A stretch of 64,000 nt of DNA from Stutzerimonas kirkiae (GTDB taxonomy: Bacteria > Pseudomonadota > Gammaproteobacteria > Pseudomonadales > Pseudomonadaceae): the NCBI RefSeq assembly GCF_004327335.1, contig NZ_QJUO01000001.1, positions 124,001 through 188,000 of the forward strand, read 5' to 3'. Positions 16,817 through 25,933 of this stretch are shown in pieces (the stretch's first letter is position 1; each line of letters opens with the position of its first letter). Below the pieces are notes generated by a model, which was not told the origin of the DNA, searched no databases, and saw only the letters and a program-made list of their open reading frames with translations. The translations under genes were made by a program, and so were the position numbers.

Positions 16817-19247
16817 TCAGAAGCTGTATTTCAGATTCGCCATGATGTTGCGGGTCGGCGCGTAGATACCCGTGTGGAAGGTGGTATCCAGCCCCTGGAG
16901 GTATTCCTTGTCGAACAGGTTGTTGAGGTTGAAGGTCGCGGACAATTGCTCGTTGATGTCATAGCGCGCCATCAGGTTGGCCACGGCATAAGCCTTCTGC
17001 TCGCCCCTTAGCACGATACCCGGCAGTTGCCACGTGGTGGCGGTGTAGTGGATACCACTCTGCCAATTGACGCCGCCCCCCAGTGTCAGGCGGTTCCAGC
17101 CACCAGGCAGTCGATAGCTGGTCCACAGCTTGACCATCTGTCGTGGAAAAGTCGGGCGGATACGCTTGCCGTCGGCATCCTCGGTGGAGCTGTAGTTGTA
17201 GCTTGCCCCGATCTGCCAGCCAGCCTGCAGCTCACCACTGAGCTCGACATCCACCCCGCGGGTCTTCGCGCCGTTCACCGCACGATAGGCCGCCTGCACC
17301 GGGGAGGTGCCAGGTACGGTCTGCCCGGCGTCGGCTTCGGCCAGGTTGTCCTGGTTGATCTGGTACAACGCGACGGCGCTGTTCAGGCGGCCACCGAAAA
17401 ATTCGCTTTTCAGGCCCGCTTCGTAGTTGTCGCCTTCCCGGGGATCGAGTACCGCCCCCGTGCGATCGCGCTGGCTCTGGGGCTTGAAGATGCTGGTGTA
17501 GCTGAAATACATCGAGTGGACATCGTCGATATCGTAGACGACACCGGCATAGGGCGTGACGACCCCACTCTCTTTCATCTCGGTGATGCGGTTGTTCGCC
17601 GCCAACACCGGGCTGGTATAGATCTGGGACAGCCGGTACTGATAGCCGCTCGCCCGCACACCGAGAATGATCGCCAGGTCGTCCCTGGGCTTGAGGCGCA
17701 ACGCAGCGTAGGTACCGTGCTGTTTCTGCCAGCCATCGTAGTCCATCAGTTTCTCGCCGGTGATGGTCGGGCCGGCGGTATTGTTGTCCCACTGGTATAT
17801 ATCGATGTAACGCCCCTCGATACCGGCACCGCGCATCGGCTCGTGGAAATTCTCGAACTCGGACCAGTTGAAGCCCAGCACCAGCTCATGCCGGCGCCCC
17901 CAGAGCTCGAACGGCCCCTGGGTATTTACATCGAAACCATTCTGACGCTGGGTGGCTTCGCCAAGTCCACCATAGAGCCGTACGCCGCTGCCAGTGACCT
18001 GGTCTGGAAAGCCCCAACTGGCATGAGCGCCGGAAAACTCCCGAGTGCCGTACAGATGGTTGGCCGACAGCTTCAACGACCAGTCTCGGGCCAGCTTCCG
18101 CTCCAGGCTCGCAAAAGCGTTGTAGGCCTCGATCTCGTTACGGTTCCAGCGCGCTGCCGCATTGTCTGAAGGGTCGAAGCGGGTCTGTGCGCCGGTATCG
18201 TGGAACAGCGGCAGCCCGCTCGTCGACTGGCCTCGAGGATCGCTCGTCTGATAATCCAGCCCGAACGTCAGCAGGGTCGTCTCCGCCAGGTCGGCCTCCA
18301 GCACACCATAGAGCACACTCTTGCGCTGCTCGTAGTGGTCGATATGCGTACCGCCCTGCTCATGCGCGCCAACGAAACGACCTCGCAGCCCCGTCGCAGC
18401 ACCAAGCGGTCCGGAAACATCCACTTCGCTGCGGTAGCGATCCCTGCTCCCCAGGCTGAAACCGACATAGCCCTGGAATGCCTGCGTGGGCTTCTTGCGC
18501 ACCAGGTTAATGGTACCGGAAGGGTCGCCAGCGCCAGTGAGCAGGCCTGCTGCACCCCGCAGTACCTCTACACGATCATAGATGACCAGGTCGGCCTGAG
18601 TCTGAGGGATGTTCTGCGACACAAGGTCCAGAGCGGTGAGGACACCATCGAGCTGGATGGTGTCGATGCTGTAGCCGCGTGAAGAGATGCCGTAGCGGCT
18701 GGTGCCGATGTTCTGCACCGAGATGCCAGGCGTGCGGTCAAGCAGGGTTTCGATACTGGTCAGTTGTTCATCGTCCATGCGCTGGCGGGTCACCACGCTG
18801 ATCGACTGCGGCGTCTCACGGATGGACAGGTTCAGCCGCGTCGCACTGTTGCTCGATCCGCTGGTATAGGATCCGGCCCCCTCCGTCCTCGCGCCCAGCG
18901 CATTGCCGGTGATACTGGTTGCCCCCAGCTCCAGGGCATCGCCCGGGGCAACCGACACCAGCACATAGCCACCATTGCCCTGCCGCTGCGCGTACAGGCC
19001 GCTGCCGACGAGCAGGCGGGCCAGGCCTTCGTCGACACTGTAGCGCCCCCGCAGGCCCGGCGAGGCCAGGCCCGCGGTCTGCCCGGCGGCGAACGACAGG
19101 GTCACGCCGGCCGAACTGGCTCTGCGCCTGAGCGGCGGCAGGCAACGCCAGCAGCGCCGGGGCAGATGCCAGAACCAGCCCGAACAGCCCCAGGCGCATG
19201 ACGCGCCGCAGCGGATTGCCGGAAGGTCGGGTGGTGGGTCGGGTCAT
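16817..19247 (-). pseudogene. TonB-dependent ferri-siderophore receptor (FpvA/FhuE-like) with N-terminal frameshift
   Basis: From GTG at 19105 to 16817 the frame is intact and encodes an STN-domain remainder (VTLSFAAGQ...GRYSVDEGLARLLVGSGL). A plug (RETPQSISVVTRQRMDDEQLTSIE), a 22-strand-type barrel and the terminal NLKYSF with final Phe follow. No start or signal peptide exists in that frame. A proper signal peptide (MRLGLFGLVLASAPALLALPAAAQAQ) begins at 19247 or 19199 in another frame, which runs out at SQFGRRDPVV near 19115. The total span is 2431 bp (3n+1). Part of the STN domain's first strand also seems to be missing, so a small deletion plus frameshift is likely. It is part of a FecI/FecR-type signalling cassette with the genes upstream. 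Real decay or an assembly error are both possible. Confidence 0.8.
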
Positions 19248-19379
19248 CGGGGTTTCCTTTCGTTGGCAGGGTTGGACAGGCAGCGCTGAAGACGCTTATC
19301 TGCCAGGCCGAACGAGAATGGAAATCGGCAACCCCTGTTCGAAAAACAACTGCGCACGGGTCGGAAAGCTATTTATCAA

Positions 19380-19459
19380 CTGTAGGATGTGTTGAGGAGC
19401 ATCGAGAGGATACCTATCAACGACGCTAATGATGGGTATCGCGGCGCTCGACCCTACAG
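19380..19459. repeat. Intergenic REP-like inverted repeat
   Basis: Outer repeat CTGTAGG (19380-19386) pairs with CCTACAG (19453-19459); an inner stem GATACC (19409-19414) pairs with GGTATC (19435-19440). The ATGGGTATCG word is shared with the 36408-36440 element. It fills most of the gap between fecR-like and receptor genes. Confidence 0.6.
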
Positions 19460-19461
19460 AT

Positions 19462-20418
19462 TTATCCGACCGTGGACGCAGGCTCGACCCTGGCCCAGTA
19501 GCGCGTCAGGAAGCGCACCCTCACCGGTAGCGAGAGCGCGAGGTTCTCCAGCACGGTATCGGTCCTGTCGATCGCGAAGGCCCCGGACAGACGCAGGCCG
19601 GCCACGCTCGGATCGCAGCCCAGGTAGCCGGGACGGTAGCGCGACAGTTCACGGATAAAGTCGTCCAGCCGCCACTCGACCACGCTGAGCATGCCGCGCG
19701 TCCAGGCCTCGCCACCTTCCACCAAGGACCGCGGTGAGCCGATCAGCACGTCGCTGAAATCCACGGATTGCCCGGCCTCCAGCCGCAGGGGCGGCCCGGG
19801 GTGTCGCAAGGGCTGGACCGAAACGGCGCTCTGGAGAACGCCAACACGGGTCTGACCGCCCTCGCAACGCACACCGAAACAGGTCCCATGCGCCCGGATA
19901 CGTCCCTGGGGCGTGTCCACGATGAACGGTCGCTGCCCGACATCGCTGGCGGTCGTGACGAGGATTTCCCCCTGAAGCAGGCGCAGGCACCGCCACTGGC
20001 TGTCGAAATGGATATCCACGGCACTGGCGGTGTTGATATCGAGCTGGCTGCCGTCCTCCAGGCGCAACCGGCGGCGCTGCCCGGTACCGGTACGCTGCTC
20101 GGCCAGCCAGCTCTCGTAAGGAGCCAGCTCGCGAAAACTCAAGGCGCCCGCCGTTCCCGTCAGCAGCAACGCGAAGAACTTGAGCACCGCACGACGGCGC
20201 GCCTGCACACCCGCCAGGGTCGGCAGCGCGACCTCGCCCGGCAGGCTGCCGAATTGCCGCTGCAGCTTCTCCACTCGCGCCCAGGCCCTGGCGTGGGCGG
20301 GATCGCGCTGCAACCATTCCTGCCAGGCGCTGCGCTCCGCGTCGTCCACCGCCCCGGCATTGAACTGCACGAACCAGGTAGCGGCGGCTTCGAGGGTCTT
20401 GCGCTCGAGGTCTGCCAT
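19462..20418 (-). CDS. FecR-family anti-sigma factor / signal relay protein
   Basis: Inner-membrane regulator that holds an ECF sigma factor and transmits the signal from the outer-membrane receptor. The 318-residue protein has an N-terminal cytoplasmic anti-sigma region (LEAAATWFVQFNAGAVDDAERSAWQ...ARAWARVE, DUF4880-like) and one membrane segment (about 75-95, LKFFALLLTGTAGALSF). A periplasmic FecR domain with RRLRLEDGSQLDINTASAVDI, GEILVTTASDV...FIVDTPQGRIRAHGTCFGVR and a C-terminal STN-like part completes it. The start at 20418 abuts the sigma-factor stop at 20419 with no gap. The frame is intact, in contrast to its two partners, which are shifted. Confidence 0.9.
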   Translation of the reverse strand: MADLERKTLEAAATWFVQFNAGAVDDAERSAWQEWLQRDPAHARAWARVEKLQRQFGSLPGEVALPTLAGVQARRRAVLKFFALLLTGTAGALSFRELAPYESWLAEQRTGTGQRRRLRLEDGSQLDINTASAVDIHFDSQWRCLRLLQGEILVTTASDVGQRPFIVDTPQGRIRAHGTCFGVRCEGGQTRVGVLQSAVSVQPLRHPGPPLRLEAGQSVDFSDVLIGSPRSLVEGGEAWTRGMLSVVEWRLDDFIRELSRYRPGYLGCDPSVAGLRLSGAFAIDRTDTVLENLALSLPVRVRFLTRYWARVEPASTVG

Positions 20419-20933
20419 TCAGTCCTCGGTCAGCATCAGGCAGTGGGTCATGGCGCGGATCATGTGTTTCTTCACCGTGGTCACGGACACCCCGACCCTC
20501 TCACCCACTTCGGCATAGCCCAACCCTTCCAGTTGCACGGCCAGGAAGATATCCCGGGTACGCCGCCCCAGCGCATCGAGCATGAGGCCGATGGCGGTCA
20601 GCGTCTGCAGGATCTGCAAGCGCTGCTCGGGGGAAATGTCCAGCGGCTCGCCGCGCTCGGCCAGTACGCCCAGGTAGGCCCGCTCTATGTCCTGGCGGCG
20701 GAACTTGTCGATGGTCAGTGCCCGTGCAATGGCGCTCAGGTAGGTGCGCGGCTCGCGGATGCTGGCGGCATTGCGAGCGCGCAACACACGCAGGAAAGTG
20801 TCCTGCGCCAGGTCGGAGGCATCCGCCGAGTTGCCCAGGGGTTGCGCAGCCAGCCCTGCAACCAGGGGTGGTGCTCCCGGTAGAGCGCTTGCAGGGCCTG
20901 CGAATCGGTATGAGGCATGGGGAGGAACATCAT
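20419..20933 (-). pseudogene. FecI-type ECF sigma factor, frameshifted near codon 32
   Basis: The N-terminus (MPHTDSQALQALYREHHPWLQGWLR) is in one frame. The rest (PLGNSADASDLAQDTFLRVLRARN, region 2; RTYLSAIARALTIDKFRRQ; region 4 GLGYAEVGERVGVSVTTVKKHM) is in the next frame. The break lies at a run of four G residues at 20838-20841 (plus strand); one extra base there would join the halves as LRNPLGNSADA. The span 515 bp is one short of a multiple of three. Region 4 and the C-terminus are normal. The start codon is uncertain (20933, 20930 or 20918). As read, the sigma factor would not be made, so the receptor would not be induced; a homopolymer sequencing error is the main alternative. Confidence 0.8.
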
Positions 20934-20936
20934 GAA

Positions 20937-20951
20937 TGACAATTAGTTGCA
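20937..20951. promoter_or_regulatory. Candidate Fur box upstream of the fecI-like gene
   Basis: TGACAATTAGTTGCA matches the 7-1-7 Fur consensus (TGATAATNATTATCA) at about 10 of 14 informative positions and is itself a partial palindrome. It lies directly before the putative sigma-factor start, where Fur would block transcription in iron-replete cells. This fits an iron-uptake cassette but is a pattern match only. Confidence 0.4.
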
Positions 20952-20979
20952 TTGTCGGATAAAGCCGGACGCCCGGCAA

Positions 20980-21040
20980 GCTTGAGGCTTGAGGCTTGAG
21001 GCTTGAGGCTTGAGGCTTGAGGCTTGAGGCTTGAGGCTTC
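20980..21040. repeat. Tandem heptamer array (GCTTGAG)x8
   Basis: Eight exact copies of GCTTGAG (20980-21035) followed by a partial copy. It lies between ubiI and the fecI-like gene, about 70 bp from the ubiI stop. A 7-bp period in a non-coding position allows slippage without affecting a frame. Confidence 0.95.
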
Positions 21041-21109
21041 GTCAGAGTGAAAGGCGGGATAAAACCCCAGTCAACCCTTTACCGCCATGGGTTGCCCGTA
21101 CCTTGCCGC

Positions 21110-22330
21110 TCAGGGTTGCGCCAGGATCGGCAGGTCTCCGCTCAGCCCCAGTGCCTGGCGCACGAACAGGGCCTTGGCCTGGTCGAGGCGATCCACCTCC
21201 TTCAGGCCGGTGTTACGCAACCAGCGCAACGGCAGGGGATCGGCCTGGAACAGCCGCTCGAAGCCTTCCATGGCCGCCATCATCGCCAGGTTGTGCGGCA
21301 TGCGCCGCCGCTCGTAGCGGCTCAGCACCCGCTCGCTGGCCAGCGGCTCGCCGCGTGCTTGCGCCGCCTGCAGCACCTCGGCCAGCACTGCGGCATCCAG
21401 CAGCCCGAGGTTGACGCCCTGCCCCGCCAGTGGGTGGATGCTGTGCGCGGCATCGCCGACCAGCGCCAGCCCCGGCTGCACGTAGCGCACGGCATGCCGC
21501 TGGCGCAGGGGAATGCACAGGCGCGGGTCGCTCTCCAGCACCTCGCCGAGGCGCCACTCGAAAGCCTGTCCGAGCTCGGCCCGGAAGGCCGTATCGCCGA
21601 GCGCCATCAGATGCCTGGCCCGCGCCTCGGTGACCGACCAGACGATGGAGCACCAGTGCCGGTCATCGCCACGCAGCAAAGGCAGAAAGGCCAGCGGGCC
21701 ATCGTCGGTAAACCGCTGCCAGGCCGTGGCCTGGTGTTCGTCACGACAACGCACGCTGGTGACGATGGCATGGTGCAGGTAGTCCCACTCGCGGGTGGCG
21801 AAGCCGGCCAGGCGCCGCAGCACCGAGTTGGCGCCGTCGGCGGCGATGACCAGCGGCGCCTCGACGCGGCGGCCATCGGCCAGGCCCAGGTGCCAGCACT
21901 CGCCGTCACGCTGCAGGCGCTCGACACGGGCGCCGCTCAGCAGCTCGATGTCATCGCGCTTTTGCGCAGCCTCGAGCAGCCCATCCTGCACCAGGGTATT
22001 CTCGACGATATGCCCCAGCACCTCGGCATGCACCGATGCGGCGGAGAAATGTACGGAACCGGTGCCGGAACCGTCCCAGACGCGCATATCGCCATAAGGG
22101 CTGACACGCCGCGCGGCAATCGACTCCCAGGCCCCCAGCCGCTCGAGGATGCGCTGGCTGGCCGCCGACAATGCGCTGACCCGCGGCTCGAACGGGGCCT
22201 GCGCATCGAGTCCGCTCGGTTGCAGCGGGCCACCGTCGAGCAGCAGAATCCGCAACCCGCTCTCTTCCAGCGCCAGGGCCAGGGTGGTGCCGACCATACC
22301 GGCACCGACGATGATCAGCTCCGCTCGCAT
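21110..22330 (-). CDS. ubiI: FAD-dependent ubiquinone hydroxylase UbiI (VisC)
   Basis: Flavin monooxygenase of the UbiH/UbiI/UbiF family; UbiI hydroxylates the C5 position of the ubiquinone ring. The 406-residue protein starts at 22330 (MRAELIIVGAGMVGTTLALAL), with the Rossmann GxGxxG at residues 9-14. The second FAD-binding motif reads GDAAHSIHPLAGQGVNLGLLDA near residue 300. The start overlaps the ubiH 3' end by 16 bp. Assignment to UbiI rather than UbiF rests on its place downstream of ubiH, the arrangement known in Pseudomonas and E. coli. The gene closes the pepP-ubiH-ubiI run. Confidence 0.88.
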   Translation of the reverse strand: MRAELIIVGAGMVGTTLALALEESGLRILLLDGGPLQPSGLDAQAPFEPRVSALSAASQRILERLGAWESIAARRVSPYGDMRVWDGSGTGSVHFSAASVHAEVLGHIVENTLVQDGLLEAAQKRDDIELLSGARVERLQRDGECWHLGLADGRRVEAPLVIAADGANSVLRRLAGFATREWDYLHHAIVTSVRCRDEHQATAWQRFTDDGPLAFLPLLRGDDRHWCSIVWSVTEARARHLMALGDTAFRAELGQAFEWRLGEVLESDPRLCIPLRQRHAVRYVQPGLALVGDAAHSIHPLAGQGVNLGLLDAAVLAEVLQAAQARGEPLASERVLSRYERRRMPHNLAMMAAMEGFERLFQADPLPLRWLRNTGLKEVDRLDQAKALFVRQALGLSGDLPILAQP

Positions 22331-23541
22331 TGCCCATCCCCCCCCTGCCGCGCCTGTAGCCACGCCTGGCGCACGCCAAGCCCCATCGCCTGCCGGGCCA
22401 ACCAATGCTTGGCCGGCGGCAGCAGGTCGAGAGCGGACAGCGCCATACTGCGGGCAATACCCAGCCCCCGGGCAGAATCGCCGAACAACCGGGTCAGGTG
22501 GTCGGAAGCGCCCACCGTCAACCACTGGTCCCGGGCCTGGCGTCGCTGGAAGTCCTGCAAGGCCGCCAGCTCGCCGGGGACGGCCGGGCTGTGCAGCAAC
22601 GTCTCGGCCAGGGCCCAGGCATCCCGCAACGACAGGTTGTAGCCTTGCCCGGCGATCGGGTGCAGGCTGTGCGCGGCATTGCCCAGGACCACCAGACCAC
22701 TGCGCACCTGCTCTTCCGCTTCGATCAGCTCCAGCGGGTACAGATGCCGGCTGCCGACCTGGCGAAAACCGCCGAGCCGGTAGCCGAACGCCTGCTGCAA
22801 CTCATCGAGGAACGCCGCCGCCGGCAGCCCCGCCAGGCGCTCTGCCTGCTCCGGCGGTCGCGACCAGACCAGCGCACAACGGTTGTCCTGCAACGGCAGC
22901 AGCGCCAGCGGCCCCTCATCGGTGAAACGCTCGAAGGCCATGCCCGCATGGGACTTGCCGGGGGTCACATTGGCGATCAGTGCACTTTGCCCGTATGGGC
23001 TGCGCCGCACACCGATCCCCAGTTGCTCGCGCAGATCGGAACGACCACCATCGGCCAGCACGGCCAGCGCGCATTCGAGTTCCCCCTGCTGCCGCAGAAC
23101 GAGCCGGTAGCCGCCACCTTCGACCGGTGCCAGCGTCTGCACCTGCTCCGGGCAATGCAACTGCACGCAACGGCTATCCAGCGCCTGCCAGAGGCAGTGG
23201 CCGAGCCAGGCATTCTCCACCACATAGCCGAGCGCCGGCACCCGCTCCTGGCCCGCATGCAGGCGCGTCACACCGAGACGCCCGCGCTCGGAAACATGGA
23301 TATGGCGGATCGGCTCCGCCCGCTCGGCAATCACCGGCCAGACGCCGAGGCGCTCATAGATCAGCCGCGAGCCATGGGACAGCGCCGTGGAGCGGGCGTC
23401 GTAGCTTGGCTGGTAGCTTGCGCCTGGCGCGAACGGTTCGATCAGATGGAGGGTCCAGCCCCGCTGCCGCGCACCAGCCTGCAGGGCCAGTGCCAGACTG
23501 GCACCGGCCATCCCGCCACCGATGATCGCCAGGCGCGACAT
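22315..23541 (-). CDS. ubiH: 2-octaprenyl-6-methoxyphenol hydroxylase UbiH
   Basis: FAD monooxygenase that hydroxylates C1 of the ubiquinone precursor ring, working with the Ubi complex at the inner-membrane face. The 408-residue protein has the N-terminal dinucleotide motif AIIGGGMAGASLALAL and the family motif GNAAHSLHPIAGQGYNLSLRDA. The motif has Asn in place of the more common Asp after the first Gly, as in many UbiH proteins. Its ATG overlaps the pepP stop by one base (TGATG) and its 3' end overlaps ubiI by 16 bp, so all three are likely translationally coupled. Confidence 0.92.
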   Translation of the reverse strand: MSRLAIIGGGMAGASLALALQAGARQRGWTLHLIEPFAPGASYQPSYDARSTALSHGSRLIYERLGVWPVIAERAEPIRHIHVSERGRLGVTRLHAGQERVPALGYVVENAWLGHCLWQALDSRCVQLHCPEQVQTLAPVEGGGYRLVLRQQGELECALAVLADGGRSDLREQLGIGVRRSPYGQSALIANVTPGKSHAGMAFERFTDEGPLALLPLQDNRCALVWSRPPEQAERLAGLPAAAFLDELQQAFGYRLGGFRQVGSRHLYPLELIEAEEQVRSGLVVLGNAAHSLHPIAGQGYNLSLRDAWALAETLLHSPAVPGELAALQDFQRRQARDQWLTVGASDHLTRLFGDSARGLGIARSMALSALDLLPPAKHWLARQAMGLGVRQAWLQARQGGDGQCERS

Positions 23542-24866
23542 CAGTCGCGGCGCTCCGCCATCAGGGCCTCGATCTGCTCGGCCCGCTTGGGCACATCCGC
23601 GGTCAGCACTTCGCAGCCCTGGCGGGTCACCGCCACGTCATCCTCGATGCGAATACCGATGCCCCGCCACTTCTTCGCCACGTCGGTGTTGTTCGGCGCG
23701 ATATAGATGCCCGGCTCGATGGTCAGCACCATGCCCGGCTCCAGCACCCGCCACTCGCCGGCGATCTTGTAGTCACCGACATCATGCACATCCAGCCCCA
23801 GCCAGTGCCCGGCGCGGTGCATGTAGAAGGGCTTGTAGGCCTCGCTGGCGATCAGTTCGTCCACTTCGCCCTTGAGCAGGCCGAGCTCCACCAGCCCTTC
23901 GGTGATGACCCGGACGCTAGCCTCATGGGCCTCGTTCCAGTGCCGACCCGGTGCGACCTGGCGGATCGCCTCTTCGTTGGCCTTGAGCACCACTTCATAG
24001 ATGGCCTTCTGTTCCGGGGAGAAACGCCCACCGACCGGGAACGTACGAGTGATATCGCTGGCATAGCAGTCCAGCTCGCAACCGGCATCGATCAGTACCA
24101 GGTCGCCATCCTTCAGCGGTGCATCGTTCTCGGTGTAATGCAGGATGCAGGCATTGCGCCCGGAACCGACGATGGAGCTGTATGCGGCCAGGCGCGCACC
24201 GCTCCTGCGGAACTCGTAGTCCAGCTCGGCCTCCAGGTGGTACTCGAACAAACCCGGGCGGCTGGCCTGCATCGCCCGGATATGGGCGCGGGCAGAAATC
24301 TCCGCGGCGGCGCGCATCACCTTCACTTCGTTAGCCGACTTGTACAGGCGCATATCGTGCAGCAGGTGGTCGAGGGCGACGAACTCGCTCGGCGGCTGGG
24401 CGCCCTGGCGCGCCTTGGAACGGATTACATTGATCCAGTCCATCAATTGCAGATCGAACTCCTGGTTGCTGCCGATGGCGTAGTAGACGCGCGAGCGCCC
24501 CTCGATCAACCCCGGCAGAATGTCGTTGATGTCATCGATGGGAAAGGCATCATCCGCCCCGTAGCGCTCGATGGCGCCTTCCTGCCCGGCGCGCAGACCG
24601 TCCCAGAGCTCGCGCTGGGGATCGCGCTCACGGCAGAACAGCACATATTCGCCATGTTCGCGACCCGGGATCAGGGCGATCACCGCCTCCGGCTCGGGGA
24701 AGCCCGACAGGTACTGGAAGTCGCTGTCCTGGCGGTACGCATGCTCGACATCACGGTTGCGGATATAGGTCGGCGCCGCCGGCAGGATGGCGATGCTGTT
24801 GGGCTCCATCTGCTCCATCAGCGCCTTGCGCCGGCGAGCGAATTCGGACTTCGGGATGCGGGTCAT
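23541..24866 (-). CDS. pepP: Xaa-Pro aminopeptidase P
   Basis: Dinuclear-metal peptidase of family M24B that removes N-terminal residues preceding proline. The 441-residue cytoplasmic protein starts at 24866 (MTRIPKSEFARRRKAL); upstream sequence in frame is unlike the family. An N-terminal creatinase-like domain (1-170) precedes the pita-bread domain with metal ligands in LIDAGCELDCYASDITRTF (two Asp), HWLGLDVHD (His), TIEPGIY (Glu) and IRIEDDV (Glu). The substrate-binding HRAGHW segment is present. It sits between an YgfB-family gene (13-bp gap) and ubiH (1-bp overlap), the classical ygfB-pepP-ubiH-visC operon. Confidence 0.95.
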   Translation of the reverse strand: MTRIPKSEFARRRKALMEQMEPNSIAILPAAPTYIRNRDVEHAYRQDSDFQYLSGFPEPEAVIALIPGREHGEYVLFCRERDPQRELWDGLRAGQEGAIERYGADDAFPIDDINDILPGLIEGRSRVYYAIGSNQEFDLQLMDWINVIRSKARQGAQPPSEFVALDHLLHDMRLYKSANEVKVMRAAAEISARAHIRAMQASRPGLFEYHLEAELDYEFRRSGARLAAYSSIVGSGRNACILHYTENDAPLKDGDLVLIDAGCELDCYASDITRTFPVGGRFSPEQKAIYEVVLKANEEAIRQVAPGRHWNEAHEASVRVITEGLVELGLLKGEVDELIASEAYKPFYMHRAGHWLGLDVHDVGDYKIAGEWRVLEPGMVLTIEPGIYIAPNNTDVAKKWRGIGIRIEDDVAVTRQGCEVLTADVPKRAEQIEALMAERRD

Positions 24867-24879
24867 CACGGAACGCCTC

Positions 24880-25437
24880 TCAATGCAGGGATGGCTTGGC
24901 GGCCGGCTGGGCAACCGCTCCGGCGCACTCACTGAACAGCAGAAGAGGCGCGACCCGCAGGTACTCAGCCACTTCCATGTAGTCGCTCTCGCCATCCTCG
25001 GACTCTTCCAGCCCGCCCTGGACCTGGGCGATGGCGGCCAGGTCCTGCAGGACCTCCATGGACTCGGCGCTCAAGGCGCGGTCACCGGCCGCCAGGCCAA
25101 AGCCGGCGAGGAAGCCCTGGCACCACTGCCCCAGCGCCAGCGCGCGTTCGGCCAGCGGCGCATCATCACTGGGCAACAGCAACACCACGGTGATATCGCT
25201 GCCAGTCAGTTCACCCTTGACCATTTCCTGCAGGCCAAGCAGTGCCTGGCGCACCTTTTCATCGCTGATTTCGCCCAGCAGATCGGTGGCATCCAGCAGC
25301 CAGTTCGCCGGCTCGAAACCGGCACCGGCACAACTGCGGCCTAGCAGCAGGCCATGCAGTTCAGCGGGGGAAGCGGGATGGGTGCATCCCGCCAGAAGCG
25401 TGGCGAAAGCGGCGTATGCGGAATTTTCAATTGACAT
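24880..25437 (-). CDS. YgfB/UPF0149 family protein
   Basis: A 185-residue acidic, mainly helical cytoplasmic protein. The family signature is visible as [12 protein letters not shown]...[12 protein letters not shown] near the N-terminus and [14 protein letters not shown]...[16 protein letters not shown] in the second half, with [18 protein letters not shown] near the end. Start at 25437 ([16 protein letters not shown]). It heads the pepP-ubiH-ubiI operon. In P. aeruginosa an YgfB-family protein has been linked to amidase and beta-lactam resistance control, but whether this copy does so is not shown by the sequence. Confidence 0.88.
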   Translation of the reverse strand: MSIENSAYAAFATLLAGCTHPASPAELHGLLLGRSCAGAGFEPANWLLDATDLLGEISDEKVRQALLGLQEMVKGELTGSDITVVLLLPSDDAPLAERALALGQWCQGFLAGFGLAAGDRALSAESMEVLQDLAAIAQVQGGLEESEDGESDYMEVAEYLRVAPLLLFSECAGAVAQPAAKPSLH

Positions 25438-25585
25438 GGCGGCTAGGCGCACGAGGGCGCAATGACTAGAATGAAGGGCCGGTATCCTAGCACTGGCATG
25501 CATGGCTAGACCATCGAAGCCAATGCCTACCCAGGGCGATCGCGCCATGCACGGCAGACAGCCGAAACAGCGCTGCAAGGCTCGA

Positions 25586-25627
25586 GGCTGGACGAAAGAA
25601 CGTGGCAACCGGTGTTTTCCGTCCAGC
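25586..25627. repeat. Intergenic hairpin GGCTGGACG...CGTCCAGC
   Basis: GGCTGGACG (25586-25594) and CGTCCAGC (25620-25627) form a stem with AAAG and TTTTC next to the loop; GCCTCCAGCGCTTTTA follows. The same layout recurs at 37297-37332 between hisF and hisA, so this is a dispersed REP-like element. Here it lies in the 286-bp divergent region between the YgfB-type gene and the ZapB-like gene. Confidence 0.6.
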
Positions 25628-25723
25628 TTTGCAGCCTCCAGCGCTTTTATCGAAGCTCCTTGCCGGAGCATGACGGCATAGCGCGATCGCCCTGAATGCC
25701 TCCCTCCGACAGGGTGAACCCCG

Positions 25724-25933
25724 ATGGACGATGCAGAACTGCAACTGCTGACCCGCAAGCTCGAACAGCTCATTCAGCGCGTCGAACAGCTCAAGGCCGA
25801 GAATCATCGCCTGCATGCCAATGAGCAGGCATGGCGCGAAGAGCGCGCTCATCTGATAGAAAAGAACGAAACGGCCCGTTTGAAGGTCGAAGCGATGATC
25901 TCCCGCCTGAAATCCCTGGAGCAGGACACATGA
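25724..25933 (+). CDS. Small coiled-coil protein, TIGR02449/ZapB-like
   Basis: A 69-residue protein that is one continuous heptad-type coiled coil ([22 protein letters not shown]...[25 protein letters not shown]). Such small proteins encoded just before zapA resemble the division factor ZapB and belong to the TIGR02449 family; a role at the Z-ring is likely by context, not proven. Its stop overlaps the zapA start (ATGA, 25930-25933). The start ATG at 25724 follows a GACAGGGTGAACCCCG leader. It is the first gene of the unit zapB-like, zapA, ssrS, ygfA. Confidence 0.8.
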   Translation: MDDAELQLLTRKLEQLIQRVEQLKAENHRLHANEQAWREERAHLIEKNETARLKVEAMISRLKSLEQDT

